NCBI GenBank assembly: GCA_034440555.1 | Contig: JAWXCG010000154.1 | Span: 1 to 64,000, forward strand | Length of the DNA stretch: 64,000 nt | Source: 0-14-3-00-62-12 sp034440555 | GTDB lineage: Bacteria > Pseudomonadota > Gammaproteobacteria > Xanthomonadales > Ahniellaceae | Direction of reading: 5' to 3' | Shown: positions 27,006 through 34,777 of the stretch, piece by piece | Layout of the letters: each line of letters opens with the position of its first letter | How positions within the stretch are numbered: the stretch's first letter is position 1 | The notes under the pieces: model-generated | What the model was told of the DNA's origin: nothing | Database searches by the model: none | Seen by the model: the letters and a program-made list of their open reading frames with translations, nothing else | Position numbers and translations under genes: made by a program

Positions 27006-27016
27006 CGAATACGCTT

Positions 27017-28174
27017 CTAGATTCCCGACCAGGCTGCATCGAAAATCGCGCGCGTCGCCTGGGTGTCGAGCGGCAAGGGATTACCGCCCGCCGAGGGATC
27101 AGCTACGGCCATCTCCGCAATCAACTCGGCTCTGCTGGCATCGACGCCGAGCGCGCGCAACGTGTGCGGCACGTCGATGTCACGACGCAGCTCCAGAATA
27201 AAATTCAGGAACGCATCGAAGCTCTGCCCGGGTAATCCGAGATAGGCAGCAAGCCGTGCAATGCGCTCGTCGATGACGCTTCGATTGAACTGCAATACGT
27301 ACGGCATCAGCGTGGCATTGGTCATGCCATGGTGGGTATCGAACAGCGCACCTATCGGATGCGCCAGCGCGTGCATGCCGCCCAATCCTTTCTGGAATGC
27401 GGTGGCGCCCATCGCGGCTGCGGCCATCATCATGGCGCGCGCCTCGATGTCGCTGGGATTGGCCACAACGCGTCGCAGCGCCACTGCAACCAAACGCATA
27501 CCTTCCAGCGCGATGCCGTCCGCCATGGGATGAAAGCCGGGCGCGCAGTAGGCTTCGAGACAATGCGAGAGCGCATCCATACCGGTGCCGGCGGTGATCT
27601 TCGCCGGCATGCCAACGGTCAGCTCAGGATCGCAGATCACGACTTTGGGCATCATCTTGGGATGGAAGATGATCTTCTTGGTATGCGTGGATTCGTCGGT
27701 GATCACACCGGCGCGCCCAACCTCCGAACCCGTGCCTGCCGTCGTTGGCACAGCGATCACCGGCGCGATACCATCGGGATTTGCGCGGGTCCACCAATCG
27801 CCGATGTCTTCGTAGTCCCAGACGGGCCGCGTTTGTCCGCTCATGAAAGCGATCAGCTTGCCCATATCCAGGCCGCTGCCACCGCCAAATGCAACCACAC
27901 CGTCGTGGCCGCCGCGACGGTAACTCGCGACACCGGCATCAAGGTTGGCGCCGATCGGATTGGACTTCAGATCCGCAAATAGTTCTGCCGCCAATCCCGC
28001 ATCGCGCAAAGATTGCAACGCGGCAAGGGTGATCGGCGCACTCGCGAGGCCGGCATCAGTTACCAGCAGCGGCTTGAGGATCTGGTGCTGACGGCAATGC
28101 TCCGCCAGCTCGCTGATGCGGCCGGCACCAAAACGCACGCTGGTGGGATAGTTCCAATTGGACGTGGGGCTCAT
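27017..28174 (-). CDS. Iron-containing alcohol dehydrogenase
   Basis: Group III (Fe-dependent) NAD(P)-dependent alcohol dehydrogenase, 385 residues. The nucleotide site is VVAFGGGSGLDMGKLIA. The family signatures APVIAVPTTAGTGSEVGRAGVI and the metal ligands (Asp and His in TGMDALSHCLEAY; His in GGMHALAHPIGALFDTHHG) are intact. It is the last gene of a five-gene minus-strand operon, 12 bases after the aldehyde dehydrogenase stop. In context it would oxidise the hydroxyl group of a gamma-glutamylated amino alcohol to the aldehyde. That substrate is an inference from the neighbouring ligase and permease. Confidence 0.92.
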   Translation of the reverse strand: MSPTSNWNYPTSVRFGAGRISELAEHCRQHQILKPLLVTDAGLASAPITLAALQSLRDAGLAAELFADLKSNPIGANLDAGVASYRRGGHDGVVAFGGGSGLDMGKLIAFMSGQTRPVWDYEDIGDWWTRANPDGIAPVIAVPTTAGTGSEVGRAGVITDESTHTKKIIFHPKMMPKVVICDPELTVGMPAKITAGTGMDALSHCLEAYCAPGFHPMADGIALEGMRLVAVALRRVVANPSDIEARAMMMAAAAMGATAFQKGLGGMHALAHPIGALFDTHHGMTNATLMPYVLQFNRSVIDERIARLAAYLGLPGQSFDAFLNFILELRRDIDVPHTLRALGVDASRAELIAEMAVADPSAGGNPLPLDTQATRAIFDAAWSGI

Positions 28175-28186
28175 GCATTCACCAAC

Positions 28187-29572
28187 CTATGCTTTCAAAT
28201 GGAACGACTTGGGCCGCGTCATGTGCTCGTAGCCGACACTGGACAGTGTCGCGCCGCGGCCCGTGTGCTTTACACCGGTCCATGCCAACGCCGGATCCAG
28301 ATAGTCGCAACGATTCATGAACACGGTGCCGGTTTCGACGCGACCACCAATCGTTTCGGCACGCTGCATATCCGCAGTCCAGATCGACGCCGTCAGTCCA
28401 TAGTCGCTGTCATTCATCATCTGCACCGCTTCGTCATCGTCGGCGACTGCCATGATGCCGACCACCGGACCAAAGTTTTCATCGCGCATCAAAGACATGC
28501 TGTGATTGGTGTCCACCACGACTTGCGGCGCCATGTAGGCACTGCCCGATGCATCGGCGGAAAAACGCTTCGGGTCAATCACTGCACGCGCACCCTGGGC
28601 GACAGCGCGGCTAACTTCGTTGCGTACGAAAGCGGCGGCCTTGGGTGTTACCAGAGGTCCCAGGGTCGTTTCAGGCAGCAGCGGAGAGCCCAGCACATAG
28701 TCGTAGGTCAATGCCTCAAAGCGCTCGACGAATTGTGCATAGACCGACCTGGCTACATAGATACGCTCGATACCGCAGCAGCTCTGCCCAGAGTTGAAAA
28801 AGCTGCCATCGACCAGATTGGCCACTGCATGCTCGAGATCGGCATCTGCACGAACATAGGCCGGATCTTTACCACCGAGCTCCAGGCCTGCGCCAAGAAA
28901 GCGCTCGGCTGCCAGTGCTGCGACAGTGCGGCCGGCTGCGACCGATCCGGTGAAATTGACTTGATGCACGCGACCCGAGCGAATAATCGACGATGCCTGA
29001 GCATGATCGATCAACAGATGCCTGAACAGGCCGGCCGGGGCGCCAGCCCGATCGAGTGCCTGCTGAAAACGATCACCGACCAGGAACGTCTGTGTTGCGT
29101 GCTTCAGCAAAACGCAATTGCCCGCCATCAGCGCCGGAATCACCGCGTTGACTGCCGTGAGATACGGATAATTCCACGGTGCAATGACGAAGACCACGCC
29201 GACCGGTTCACGTTTTATGAAGCGGCGGAATCCGGCAATCGGCGTCGGTTCCACATTGGCCAATGACTCGGCCGCAATGCCGATCATGTGCCGCGCGCGG
29301 TCAGCGAACCCGCGCAGTTCACCTGCGCCGTAGCGCAGCGGTCGCCCCATCTGCCAGGCTAGCTCCGGCACGATTTCATCCTGCATCGCCAGCATCGCAT
29401 CGACCGCCTTGAGGCAAAGTCCGGCCCGATCGACGATCGCGGTGTCACGCCAGGCGCGTTGCGCAGCTACCGCCCAGTCCAGAGCTTTTAATACATCACC
29501 CGCATCATCGTAGGCACGTTCCGCGAAAACGCTGCCGTCCACAGGTGAAATGATCTTCGCTGTATGGCTCAT
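28187..29572 (-). CDS. Aldehyde dehydrogenase (NAD(P)+)
   Basis: ALDH-superfamily oxidoreductase of 461 residues that turns an aldehyde into an acid. It has the catalytic Cys pair in FFNSGQSCCGIERIYV, the general-base Glu in GLELGGKDPAYV, APWNYPYLTAVNAVIPAL, the FTGS coenzyme turn in VNFTGSVAAGR and NFGPVVGIM. It resembles the succinate-semialdehyde/gamma-glutamyl-aldehyde group rather than the betaine-aldehyde group, but I cannot fix the substrate. It sits between the glutamine-synthetase-like gene and the Fe-ADH gene, consistent with the second oxidation step of one pathway. Confidence 0.92.
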   Translation of the reverse strand: MSHTAKIISPVDGSVFAERAYDDAGDVLKALDWAVAAQRAWRDTAIVDRAGLCLKAVDAMLAMQDEIVPELAWQMGRPLRYGAGELRGFADRARHMIGIAAESLANVEPTPIAGFRRFIKREPVGVVFVIAPWNYPYLTAVNAVIPALMAGNCVLLKHATQTFLVGDRFQQALDRAGAPAGLFRHLLIDHAQASSIIRSGRVHQVNFTGSVAAGRTVAALAAERFLGAGLELGGKDPAYVRADADLEHAVANLVDGSFFNSGQSCCGIERIYVARSVYAQFVERFEALTYDYVLGSPLLPETTLGPLVTPKAAAFVRNEVSRAVAQGARAVIDPKRFSADASGSAYMAPQVVVDTNHSMSLMRDENFGPVVGIMAVADDDEAVQMMNDSDYGLTASIWTADMQRAETIGGRVETGTVFMNRCDYLDPALAWTGVKHTGRGATLSSVGYEHMTRPKSFHLKA

Positions 29573-29654
29573 TGTACTTTCTGATCAATTGGCGGTTGGA
29601 CGTTGTGATTGGGCAAGGCATCCATTGAAGGAAACAGACGACAACTTGTTCGAA

Positions 29655-31025
29655 TCAGTAGCGCTCAAAACCGCGCTTCAGTTCCCAGTCGGTGACGCGG
29701 CGGTCGTACTCGAACTGTTCCCATTCCGCGGTGTGGTGGTAGTGATCAACCACTTCGTCGCCCAGTGCCTTGCGCAGCATCTTGGAGGCGGCCAACGCTG
29801 CGGCTGCGACACGCAGCGTCTTGGGCACCTCGGGCAAGGCTTCGCCGTGATAGGCATCGCCATCGAAAGGATCGGCGAGTTTGAGTTTCTCATCGATGCC
29901 GGCGAGCCCCGCGGCGATCAGTCCGGTGTAGGCCAGATAGGGATTGAGGTCTGCGCCGCCGATGCGACACTCGATGCGGATGCCTTTGCTACTCTCGCCG
30001 CACAGACGAAAACCGGCGGTGCGATTGTCCCGGCTCCACACAGCGCGCGTTGGCGCGAACGTACCCACCTGAAAGCGCTTGTATGAATTGATGTAAGGCG
30101 CCAGAAACCAGGTGATGTCACGCGCATATTTCAACTGACCCGCGACCCAACTTTGCATCAACGCCGACATTCCATACTTTGCCTTGGCATCGAAAAACTT
30201 CGGTGTTTTACCCTTCAAGTCCCAAAGTGAATTATGGATGTGGCTGCTTGAACCGGCCAGGTCGTAACGCCACTTGGCCATGAAGGTGATCGCCTTGCCT
30301 TGCTGCATTGCGATTTCCTTGCAGGCGTTCTTCAAGATCGCATGCCGGTCTGCCATGGTCAGCGCGTCGGCATAGCGGATGTTGATTTCCTCCTGACCCG
30401 GTCCCCACTCGCCCTTGGAATTTTCCACCGGGATGCCAGCGGCCTGCAACCCGTTGCGCATCGCACGTATCACACCTTCCTCGCGCGTGGTCTGCAGGAT
30501 GTTGTAGTCCTCGATGTAATGGCCGGCAGTTTTCGGGTTCTGGTAATTGCGTGCGTGGATGGCCTCGTAGCTCTCGTCAAACAGATAGAACTCCAACTCG
30601 GATGCAAACATGCCTAGATAACCACGCTCGGCCAGTCTGGCCACCTGGCGCTTGAGCATCGCGCGCGGGCTGTGCGGCAAGTCTTTGTGCGTGTTGTGAT
30701 CGAGCACATCGCAGAGCACCAGAGCGGTGCCCGGCAACCAAGGCGTCAATCGCAGTGTTGCCAGATCGGGTTTGAGCATGAAGTCGCCATAACCCTTGCT
30801 CCAACTCGCCGCCTGGTAACCCGGAACGGGCTCCATGTCGATGTCATTGGCCAGCAAATAGTTGCAGCAATGGGTTTCTTCAAACGCGCTATCGACAAAG
30901 AACTCGGCCTGAAATCGTTTTCCGATCAGGCGTCCCTGCATGTCCACCATGCAGGCGAGCACAGTGTCGATGCTGCCCGACTTCACGCCGGATTTAAGTG
31001 CAGCGAAACTCAGCGGTGCAGCCAT
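29655..31025 (-). CDS. Glutamine-synthetase-like gamma-glutamyl-amine ligase
   Basis: GS-fold ATP-dependent ligase, 456 residues. Conserved nucleotide and glutamate sites are present: ASELEFYLFDE, the E of GPGQEEINIRY, SSSHIHNSLWD (GS: GMHVHQSL), NSYKRF and the R-x-x-NRTAGFRLC block, and IECRIGGADLNPYLAY (GS: RLPGADANPYL). The last 25 residues lack the adenylylation loop tyrosine context of GlnA. The family includes PuuA (gamma-glutamylputrescine), IpuC (gamma-glutamylisopropylamide) and Streptomyces GlnA4 (gamma-glutamylethanolamide). Linkage to an ethanolamine-type permease and two dehydrogenases suggests an amino alcohol as the amine. GGAG six bases before the ATG supports the start. Confidence 0.88.
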   Translation of the reverse strand: MAAPLSFAALKSGVKSGSIDTVLACMVDMQGRLIGKRFQAEFFVDSAFEETHCCNYLLANDIDMEPVPGYQAASWSKGYGDFMLKPDLATLRLTPWLPGTALVLCDVLDHNTHKDLPHSPRAMLKRQVARLAERGYLGMFASELEFYLFDESYEAIHARNYQNPKTAGHYIEDYNILQTTREEGVIRAMRNGLQAAGIPVENSKGEWGPGQEEINIRYADALTMADRHAILKNACKEIAMQQGKAITFMAKWRYDLAGSSSHIHNSLWDLKGKTPKFFDAKAKYGMSALMQSWVAGQLKYARDITWFLAPYINSYKRFQVGTFAPTRAVWSRDNRTAGFRLCGESSKGIRIECRIGGADLNPYLAYTGLIAAGLAGIDEKLKLADPFDGDAYHGEALPEVPKTLRVAAAALAASKMLRKALGDEVVDHYHHTAEWEQFEYDRRVTDWELKRGFERY

Positions 31026-31127
31026 TTAATTCTCCGTGAGAAAAAAACGAGCCGCGGCGGATCAGGCCACGGCTCCTTCGGTCATTACCTGCGTGGGCGA
31101 CGGGGAGTTCGCCGAGCAGGCTTAGCA

Positions 31128-32627
31128 TCAATGACCGGACCCACTGTGACCCGACCCACTCTTGTCCAGAGCGAATTCTTCTTCCGGCGACAGGATCAGC
31201 CGGTGCCGTCCAACAAAAAAGAAATACACGATGCAAACTACGAACCAGCCAGCCACAAACATGATGCCAGTGCGATAAGTGGCATCGGCGGTCACCTGTA
31301 TGTACAGCGTCACCACCGCGATCAGCATGGTCAGCACTGCGCCCAGTACACCGAACGGACTGCGGTACGGCCGTACCATGTTCGGCCGATTTTTGCGCAA
31401 AAGCACGAACGACAGCCCCTGCATGAAGTACGAAAACATGGCGCCAAATACGGCCATATTCAGCAGCGTGGTACCAAAAACCGCCGTCGCTTTTTCGGCA
31501 CCGAGCCCGTACCAAAGCGAAAACATCACGACCAAGGCGACCACGCTGCCAGCAATCATCGCCACATGGGGTGTTCGGCGCGTGCCGTGGGTGACCGATA
31601 GACCCTGCGGAAAATAGCCCGCGCGACTGAGCGAGTAGATCTGTCGGCCTTTGGCAAAAATGATCGTGTGAAAGCTCGCGACCAGCCCAAGAACTGCCAC
31701 CAGCGCCAGAATCTCCGCGATATCCGACCCACCGCCGAAGATGGCGCGCAACCCATCCAGCAGCGGTTCGGTCGACGTGCTGAGTTTGAACGAGCCGAGA
31801 CCGACTACGGACGAATTCAGCCACAAGATCATGAACGCTGAAACCAGAAGCGTAAACATGCCCGCCATGATGCCCTTGGGCATGTCGCGTTTGGGATCTA
31901 CAGATTCTTCTGCCGCCAACGGCAACTGCTCGATCGCCAGAAACAGCCACACTGCGAACGGCAATGCGAGGAGCACGCCGTTCACTCCGTTGGGTAAAAA
32001 TGGACCGTTGCCCTCAGGCAATTCGACGCCGCCCGGCCCCACGTTCATCGCCCAACGATTGAAGTCCAGATGCCCGACTGACAGTGCCCAAAACGCAACC
32101 AAACAGCCAAGCGCAAGCAGAGTAACCGCCAGTCCAATACGAAAGCTCAGTTCGACACCAATGATATTGAGCCCGACGAAGAAAACATAAAAACCGATCC
32201 ACCACAGCGGCTGCCATTCCGGCCCAGTGTGAACAATGCTTCCCATGTAACTGCCAATAAAGAACACGATCACTGCTGGCGTGAGCACGTATTCAACGTT
32301 CTCCGAAAGACCCGTCAAAAATCCGCCCCATGGCCCCATCGCCGTTCGCGCAAACGAATAGGCACCACCGGTATGCGGCAACGCAGGCGACATTTCAGCG
32401 AGACTGAAGGTCAGGCCAAGATACATTACGCTGATGATGACTGTGGCGATCAGCAGGCTACCCCAGCCCTGTGCCAGGCCAAAATTCCAACCCGAGAAAT
32501 GTCCCGAGATCACCGCGCCAACGCCCAATGCCCACAGCGACCAGACGCCGGCATAGCGGCGCAGTCCGCGCTTATCGAAGTAACTCTTGTCTACCTTGGT
32601 ATAGGTGACGCCCGATGTCTCTGACAT
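31128..32627 (-). CDS. APC-superfamily permease, ethanolamine permease type
   Basis: Inner-membrane transporter of 499 residues with about 12 hydrophobic segments. The N-terminal region GLRRYAGVWSLWALGVGAVI, SGWNFGLAQGWGSLLIATVI, MSPALPHTGGAYSFARTAMGPW and SENVEYVLTPAVI is typical of the ethanolamine permease (EatP/TIGR00908-like) branch of amino acid permeases. It is 12 bases downstream of the amidohydrolase-family gene in the same operon. The C-terminus is odd: a 15-bp direct duplication (31131-31145 and 31146-31160) gives a tandem SGSGH-SGSGH tail that is hydrophilic and His-containing. The permease assignment is the main clue to the pathway's substrate. Confidence 0.88.
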   Translation of the reverse strand: MSETSGVTYTKVDKSYFDKRGLRRYAGVWSLWALGVGAVISGHFSGWNFGLAQGWGSLLIATVIISVMYLGLTFSLAEMSPALPHTGGAYSFARTAMGPWGGFLTGLSENVEYVLTPAVIVFFIGSYMGSIVHTGPEWQPLWWIGFYVFFVGLNIIGVELSFRIGLAVTLLALGCLVAFWALSVGHLDFNRWAMNVGPGGVELPEGNGPFLPNGVNGVLLALPFAVWLFLAIEQLPLAAEESVDPKRDMPKGIMAGMFTLLVSAFMILWLNSSVVGLGSFKLSTSTEPLLDGLRAIFGGGSDIAEILALVAVLGLVASFHTIIFAKGRQIYSLSRAGYFPQGLSVTHGTRRTPHVAMIAGSVVALVVMFSLWYGLGAEKATAVFGTTLLNMAVFGAMFSYFMQGLSFVLLRKNRPNMVRPYRSPFGVLGAVLTMLIAVVTLYIQVTADATYRTGIMFVAGWFVVCIVYFFFVGRHRLILSPEEEFALDKSGSGHSGSGH

Positions 32628-32639
32628 GCACTCCCCCGA

Positions 32640-33479
32640 CTAGTGTTTGGCTGCCTCTGCAGTGATATGCCGCGTCCCCAACGCGGAACTATTGGTACAT
32701 CCGTCCAGCGCCCACTTGAAATCGTGTGCCAACCGTCCGGCCCACTGCGTCTGGCCCAGACAATTGCTGATCAGATCGTTGCGCACTTCGATCATCGCGC
32801 CGGGTAGGCCACGTCGTTCGGCGTGCCGATCGATGCTGTGATACACGCCTTGCTCAGGCGCATACGGAAGATTGTCGCCGACGCAAAGACTGGCATCGCG
32901 GCGCACGGATTCGAGAATGCGATCGGCCAGACGGCGGTCGCGCCGACTGATCACGCCGACGTGCCAGGGCCGTGATTCGCCGTGGTACTGAGGGGTGAAC
33001 GAATGAATCGAAATCACTGCCGTCGCCAGTCCATGCGAAAGTCGTTCGTCAATCAGCGTTTCGATCGCCGCGTGAAACGGTGCGTAAAGCCAGTCGCTAC
33101 GCCAGCGGCGCTCAGTCAGCGAAAGGTCCGCATTGCCGGGAACCAGCGTGCCTTCGCTCTCGGTTACGATCGAATCCGCAGCAGCGAGGTCACGGTTGAG
33201 GTCGAGCACCAGTCGCGAATGGGTGGCGAACACCAGCGGTGCATCGAGCAACGCCGATAGTTGCTCGGCCAAGGCAAGAGCGCCGATATCCCAAGCGATG
33301 TGGCGTTGCAAATCGGCAGCCGCAAGACCAAGCCGATCGTAGCCCTGCGGCACGTAGTTGCTGGCATGCTCGCAGATCAGCACGGCAGCACCAGAACCCT
33401 TGCGGTTGAGAATCGCGACCGGTGCCGCTGCGGTGGATCGGACGAAACCCTGCATGTGCCTGCAACCCGTAAGTGCCAT
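32640..33479 (-). CDS. N-formylglutamate amidohydrolase family protein
   Basis: FGase (PF05013-type) zinc amidohydrolase of 279 residues. Motifs visible are VLICEHASNYVPQGY, RHIAWDIGALALAEQL, FATHSRLVLDLNRD, VISIHSFTPQYHG and MIEVRNDLI. HutG deformylates N-formylglutamate in histidine breakdown, but no hut genes lie nearby. In this operon it could instead cut the gamma-glutamyl amide. The open frame extends into MITE copy 4 (MWRRRRRDLFRPSF is element sequence), so the start is ATG 33479 or 33455. It is first in the operon, facing rpiR, with the MITE abutting its start. Confidence 0.87.
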   Translation of the reverse strand: MALTGCRHMQGFVRSTAAAPVAILNRKGSGAAVLICEHASNYVPQGYDRLGLAAADLQRHIAWDIGALALAEQLSALLDAPLVFATHSRLVLDLNRDLAAADSIVTESEGTLVPGNADLSLTERRWRSDWLYAPFHAAIETLIDERLSHGLATAVISIHSFTPQYHGESRPWHVGVISRRDRRLADRILESVRRDASLCVGDNLPYAPEQGVYHSIDRHAERRGLPGAMIEVRNDLISNCLGQTQWAGRLAHDFKWALDGCTNSSALGTRHITAEAAKH

Positions 33480-33482
33480 AAA

Positions 33483-33612
33483 GGAAGGTCTGAATAAGTC
33501 ACGACGCCGTCTTCGCCACACTGCTTATGGCTTGCCAGACCCCAAAAACCCTGCGGTTTTTCGCCCCCTGACTCAGGGGCCTATCGCGGCTCCGGACTTG
33601 TTCAGATGTTCA
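33483..33612 (-). mobile_element. MITE-like repeat, copy 4 (short variant)
   Basis: It begins GGAAGGTCTGAATAAGTC and ends GACTTGTTCAGATGTTCA (the usual terminal TTCC mutated), flanked by TAAA (33479-33482) and TTAA (33613-33616). The 25-bp module is missing, as in copy 1. The element lies directly against the 5' end of the amidohydrolase gene, inside the control region shared with the RpiR regulator, so it must have moved or replaced part of the original leader. Confidence 0.8.
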
Positions 33613-33623
33613 TTAAGTGAAAG

Positions 33624-33649
33624 TGTAACCAGATGTAACGAGAATTACA
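33624..33649. promoter_or_regulatory. Candidate operator for the RpiR-type regulator
   Basis: Two TGTAAC half-sites 10 bases apart (33624-33629, 33634-33639) are followed by an inverse TTACA, giving TGTAA-CGAGAA-TTACA at 33634-33649. The cluster lies in the divergent gap, about 100 bases before rpiR and 11 bases beyond MITE copy 4. Position and symmetry fit a regulator-binding site; the assignment is inferred. Confidence 0.45.
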
Positions 33650-33748
33650 GAACGGAGACTATTGCACCTTTCGGTAAAACATCGTACAAACTGACATCGC
33701 TGTCAACTGTTTTTGTTGGCGGCTTGAGCAAAAAGGCTGAGATTGCGC

Positions 33749-34603
33749 ATGACGCAGACCGTCGTCGATCAGTTGCGCGAAAGTCTGGGCAGTTTCCCGG
33801 TGACCGAACGCCGGGTGGCGCATCGATTGCTGGCCGAATATCCGATGGCTGGACTGCAGAGTGCCACCGACCTGGCGCGTGCGGTCGGCGTCAGCACGCC
33901 CACGGTGCTGCGCATGGTGGCTCGTTTGGGTTTCGAGTCTTATGTTGATTTCCAACGACGACTACGCGACGAACTGACCGCGCAGCTGAGTTCTCCGTTG
34001 CAAAAACCCGTGGCGCTGCGCAGCCCAGGTAAAAAGGCGCAGGTGCATGCACACATCGCGCTGGGTGAGGCGGTGGCGCGCAATGTAGAAGAGACCTTTG
34101 CCAACCTATCCGCACAGGAAGTGGAACAGGTCGTCCGGTTGCTTGGCGATAGAAAGAATCGCGTTCATATGATCGGCGGGCGCTTCACCGACGCACTGGC
34201 GCGCTACTTGTCGGTGCAGATGTGCATCATTCGACCAGGCGTCAGGCATCTGCAGGATCAGGAAGCCAATTGGCAGGACCAGTTGCTCGACATGGATCAT
34301 CGCGACGTATTGTTGATATTCGATATACGTCGCTACCAGGCTTCTTTGCAGCGACTGGCCGAACTGGCTGCAGCCAAGCAGGTGCGCGTTCTGTTGATCA
34401 CTGATCAGTGGCTGTCGCCGATCGCCAAAGTTGCCAAGCATGTGTTGCCGGCACGTGTCGTTGTGCCCTCGGTCTGGGATTCCAGCGCCGCCCTGATGGC
34501 CATCTGCGAAGCCTTGCTCGCCGCCGTGACCCGTGACAATTGGGACTATGCGCAAAAACGCATTCGCGATCTGGAACGGTTACGCGCCGGTGCAAAATCA
34601 TAG
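33749..34603 (+). CDS. MurR/RpiR-family transcriptional regulator
   Basis: Regulator with an N-terminal helix-turn-helix (VTERRVAHRLLAEYP, LQSATDLARAVGVSTPTVLRMVARLGFESYVDFQRRLRDEL) and a C-terminal SIS domain (about residues 125-255; MIGGRFTDALARYLSVQM, DVLLIFDIRRYQASLQRLAELAAAKQVRVLLITDQ). SIS domains in this family bind phosphosugars or amino metabolites. It is divergently transcribed from the five-gene catabolic operon and is the natural candidate for its control. ATG 33749 is preferred; TTG 33743 with AAGG six bases upstream is an alternative. Confidence 0.9.
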   Translation: MTQTVVDQLRESLGSFPVTERRVAHRLLAEYPMAGLQSATDLARAVGVSTPTVLRMVARLGFESYVDFQRRLRDELTAQLSSPLQKPVALRSPGKKAQVHAHIALGEAVARNVEETFANLSAQEVEQVVRLLGDRKNRVHMIGGRFTDALARYLSVQMCIIRPGVRHLQDQEANWQDQLLDMDHRDVLLIFDIRRYQASLQRLAELAAAKQVRVLLITDQWLSPIAKVAKHVLPARVVVPSVWDSSAALMAICEALLAAVTRDNWDYAQKRIRDLERLRAGAKS

Positions 34604-34777
34604 GTACAGGTGCGTCAGTCGTAGTCGAGAATCCCTGAAGCACAATTGTCGCACCGCGGCCTGGATGCGCGATTCGCCCGACCACGTACACGGGCGAATC
34701 AATGCCAAGCCAGCTCGGTGCTTGACCAGGGCTATCGGCACGCCTTAGCGTTCGGCTCAAGACAACAGGACACAGCA

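Noticed and set aside
28013..29266. Plus-strand frame of 417 codons opposite the aldehyde dehydrogenase
   Set aside because: Shadow of a well-conserved ALDH; no domain, no ribosome site.
27017..33479. A classical ethanolamine (eut) operon
   Set aside because: No EutB/EutC ammonia-lyase, no microcompartment shell genes and no EutR; only the permease type is shared.
34646..34777. Longer N-terminus for the beta-propeller protein
   Set aside because: The 44 extra codons precede a clear ribosome site and signal peptide at 34778 and look non-coding.
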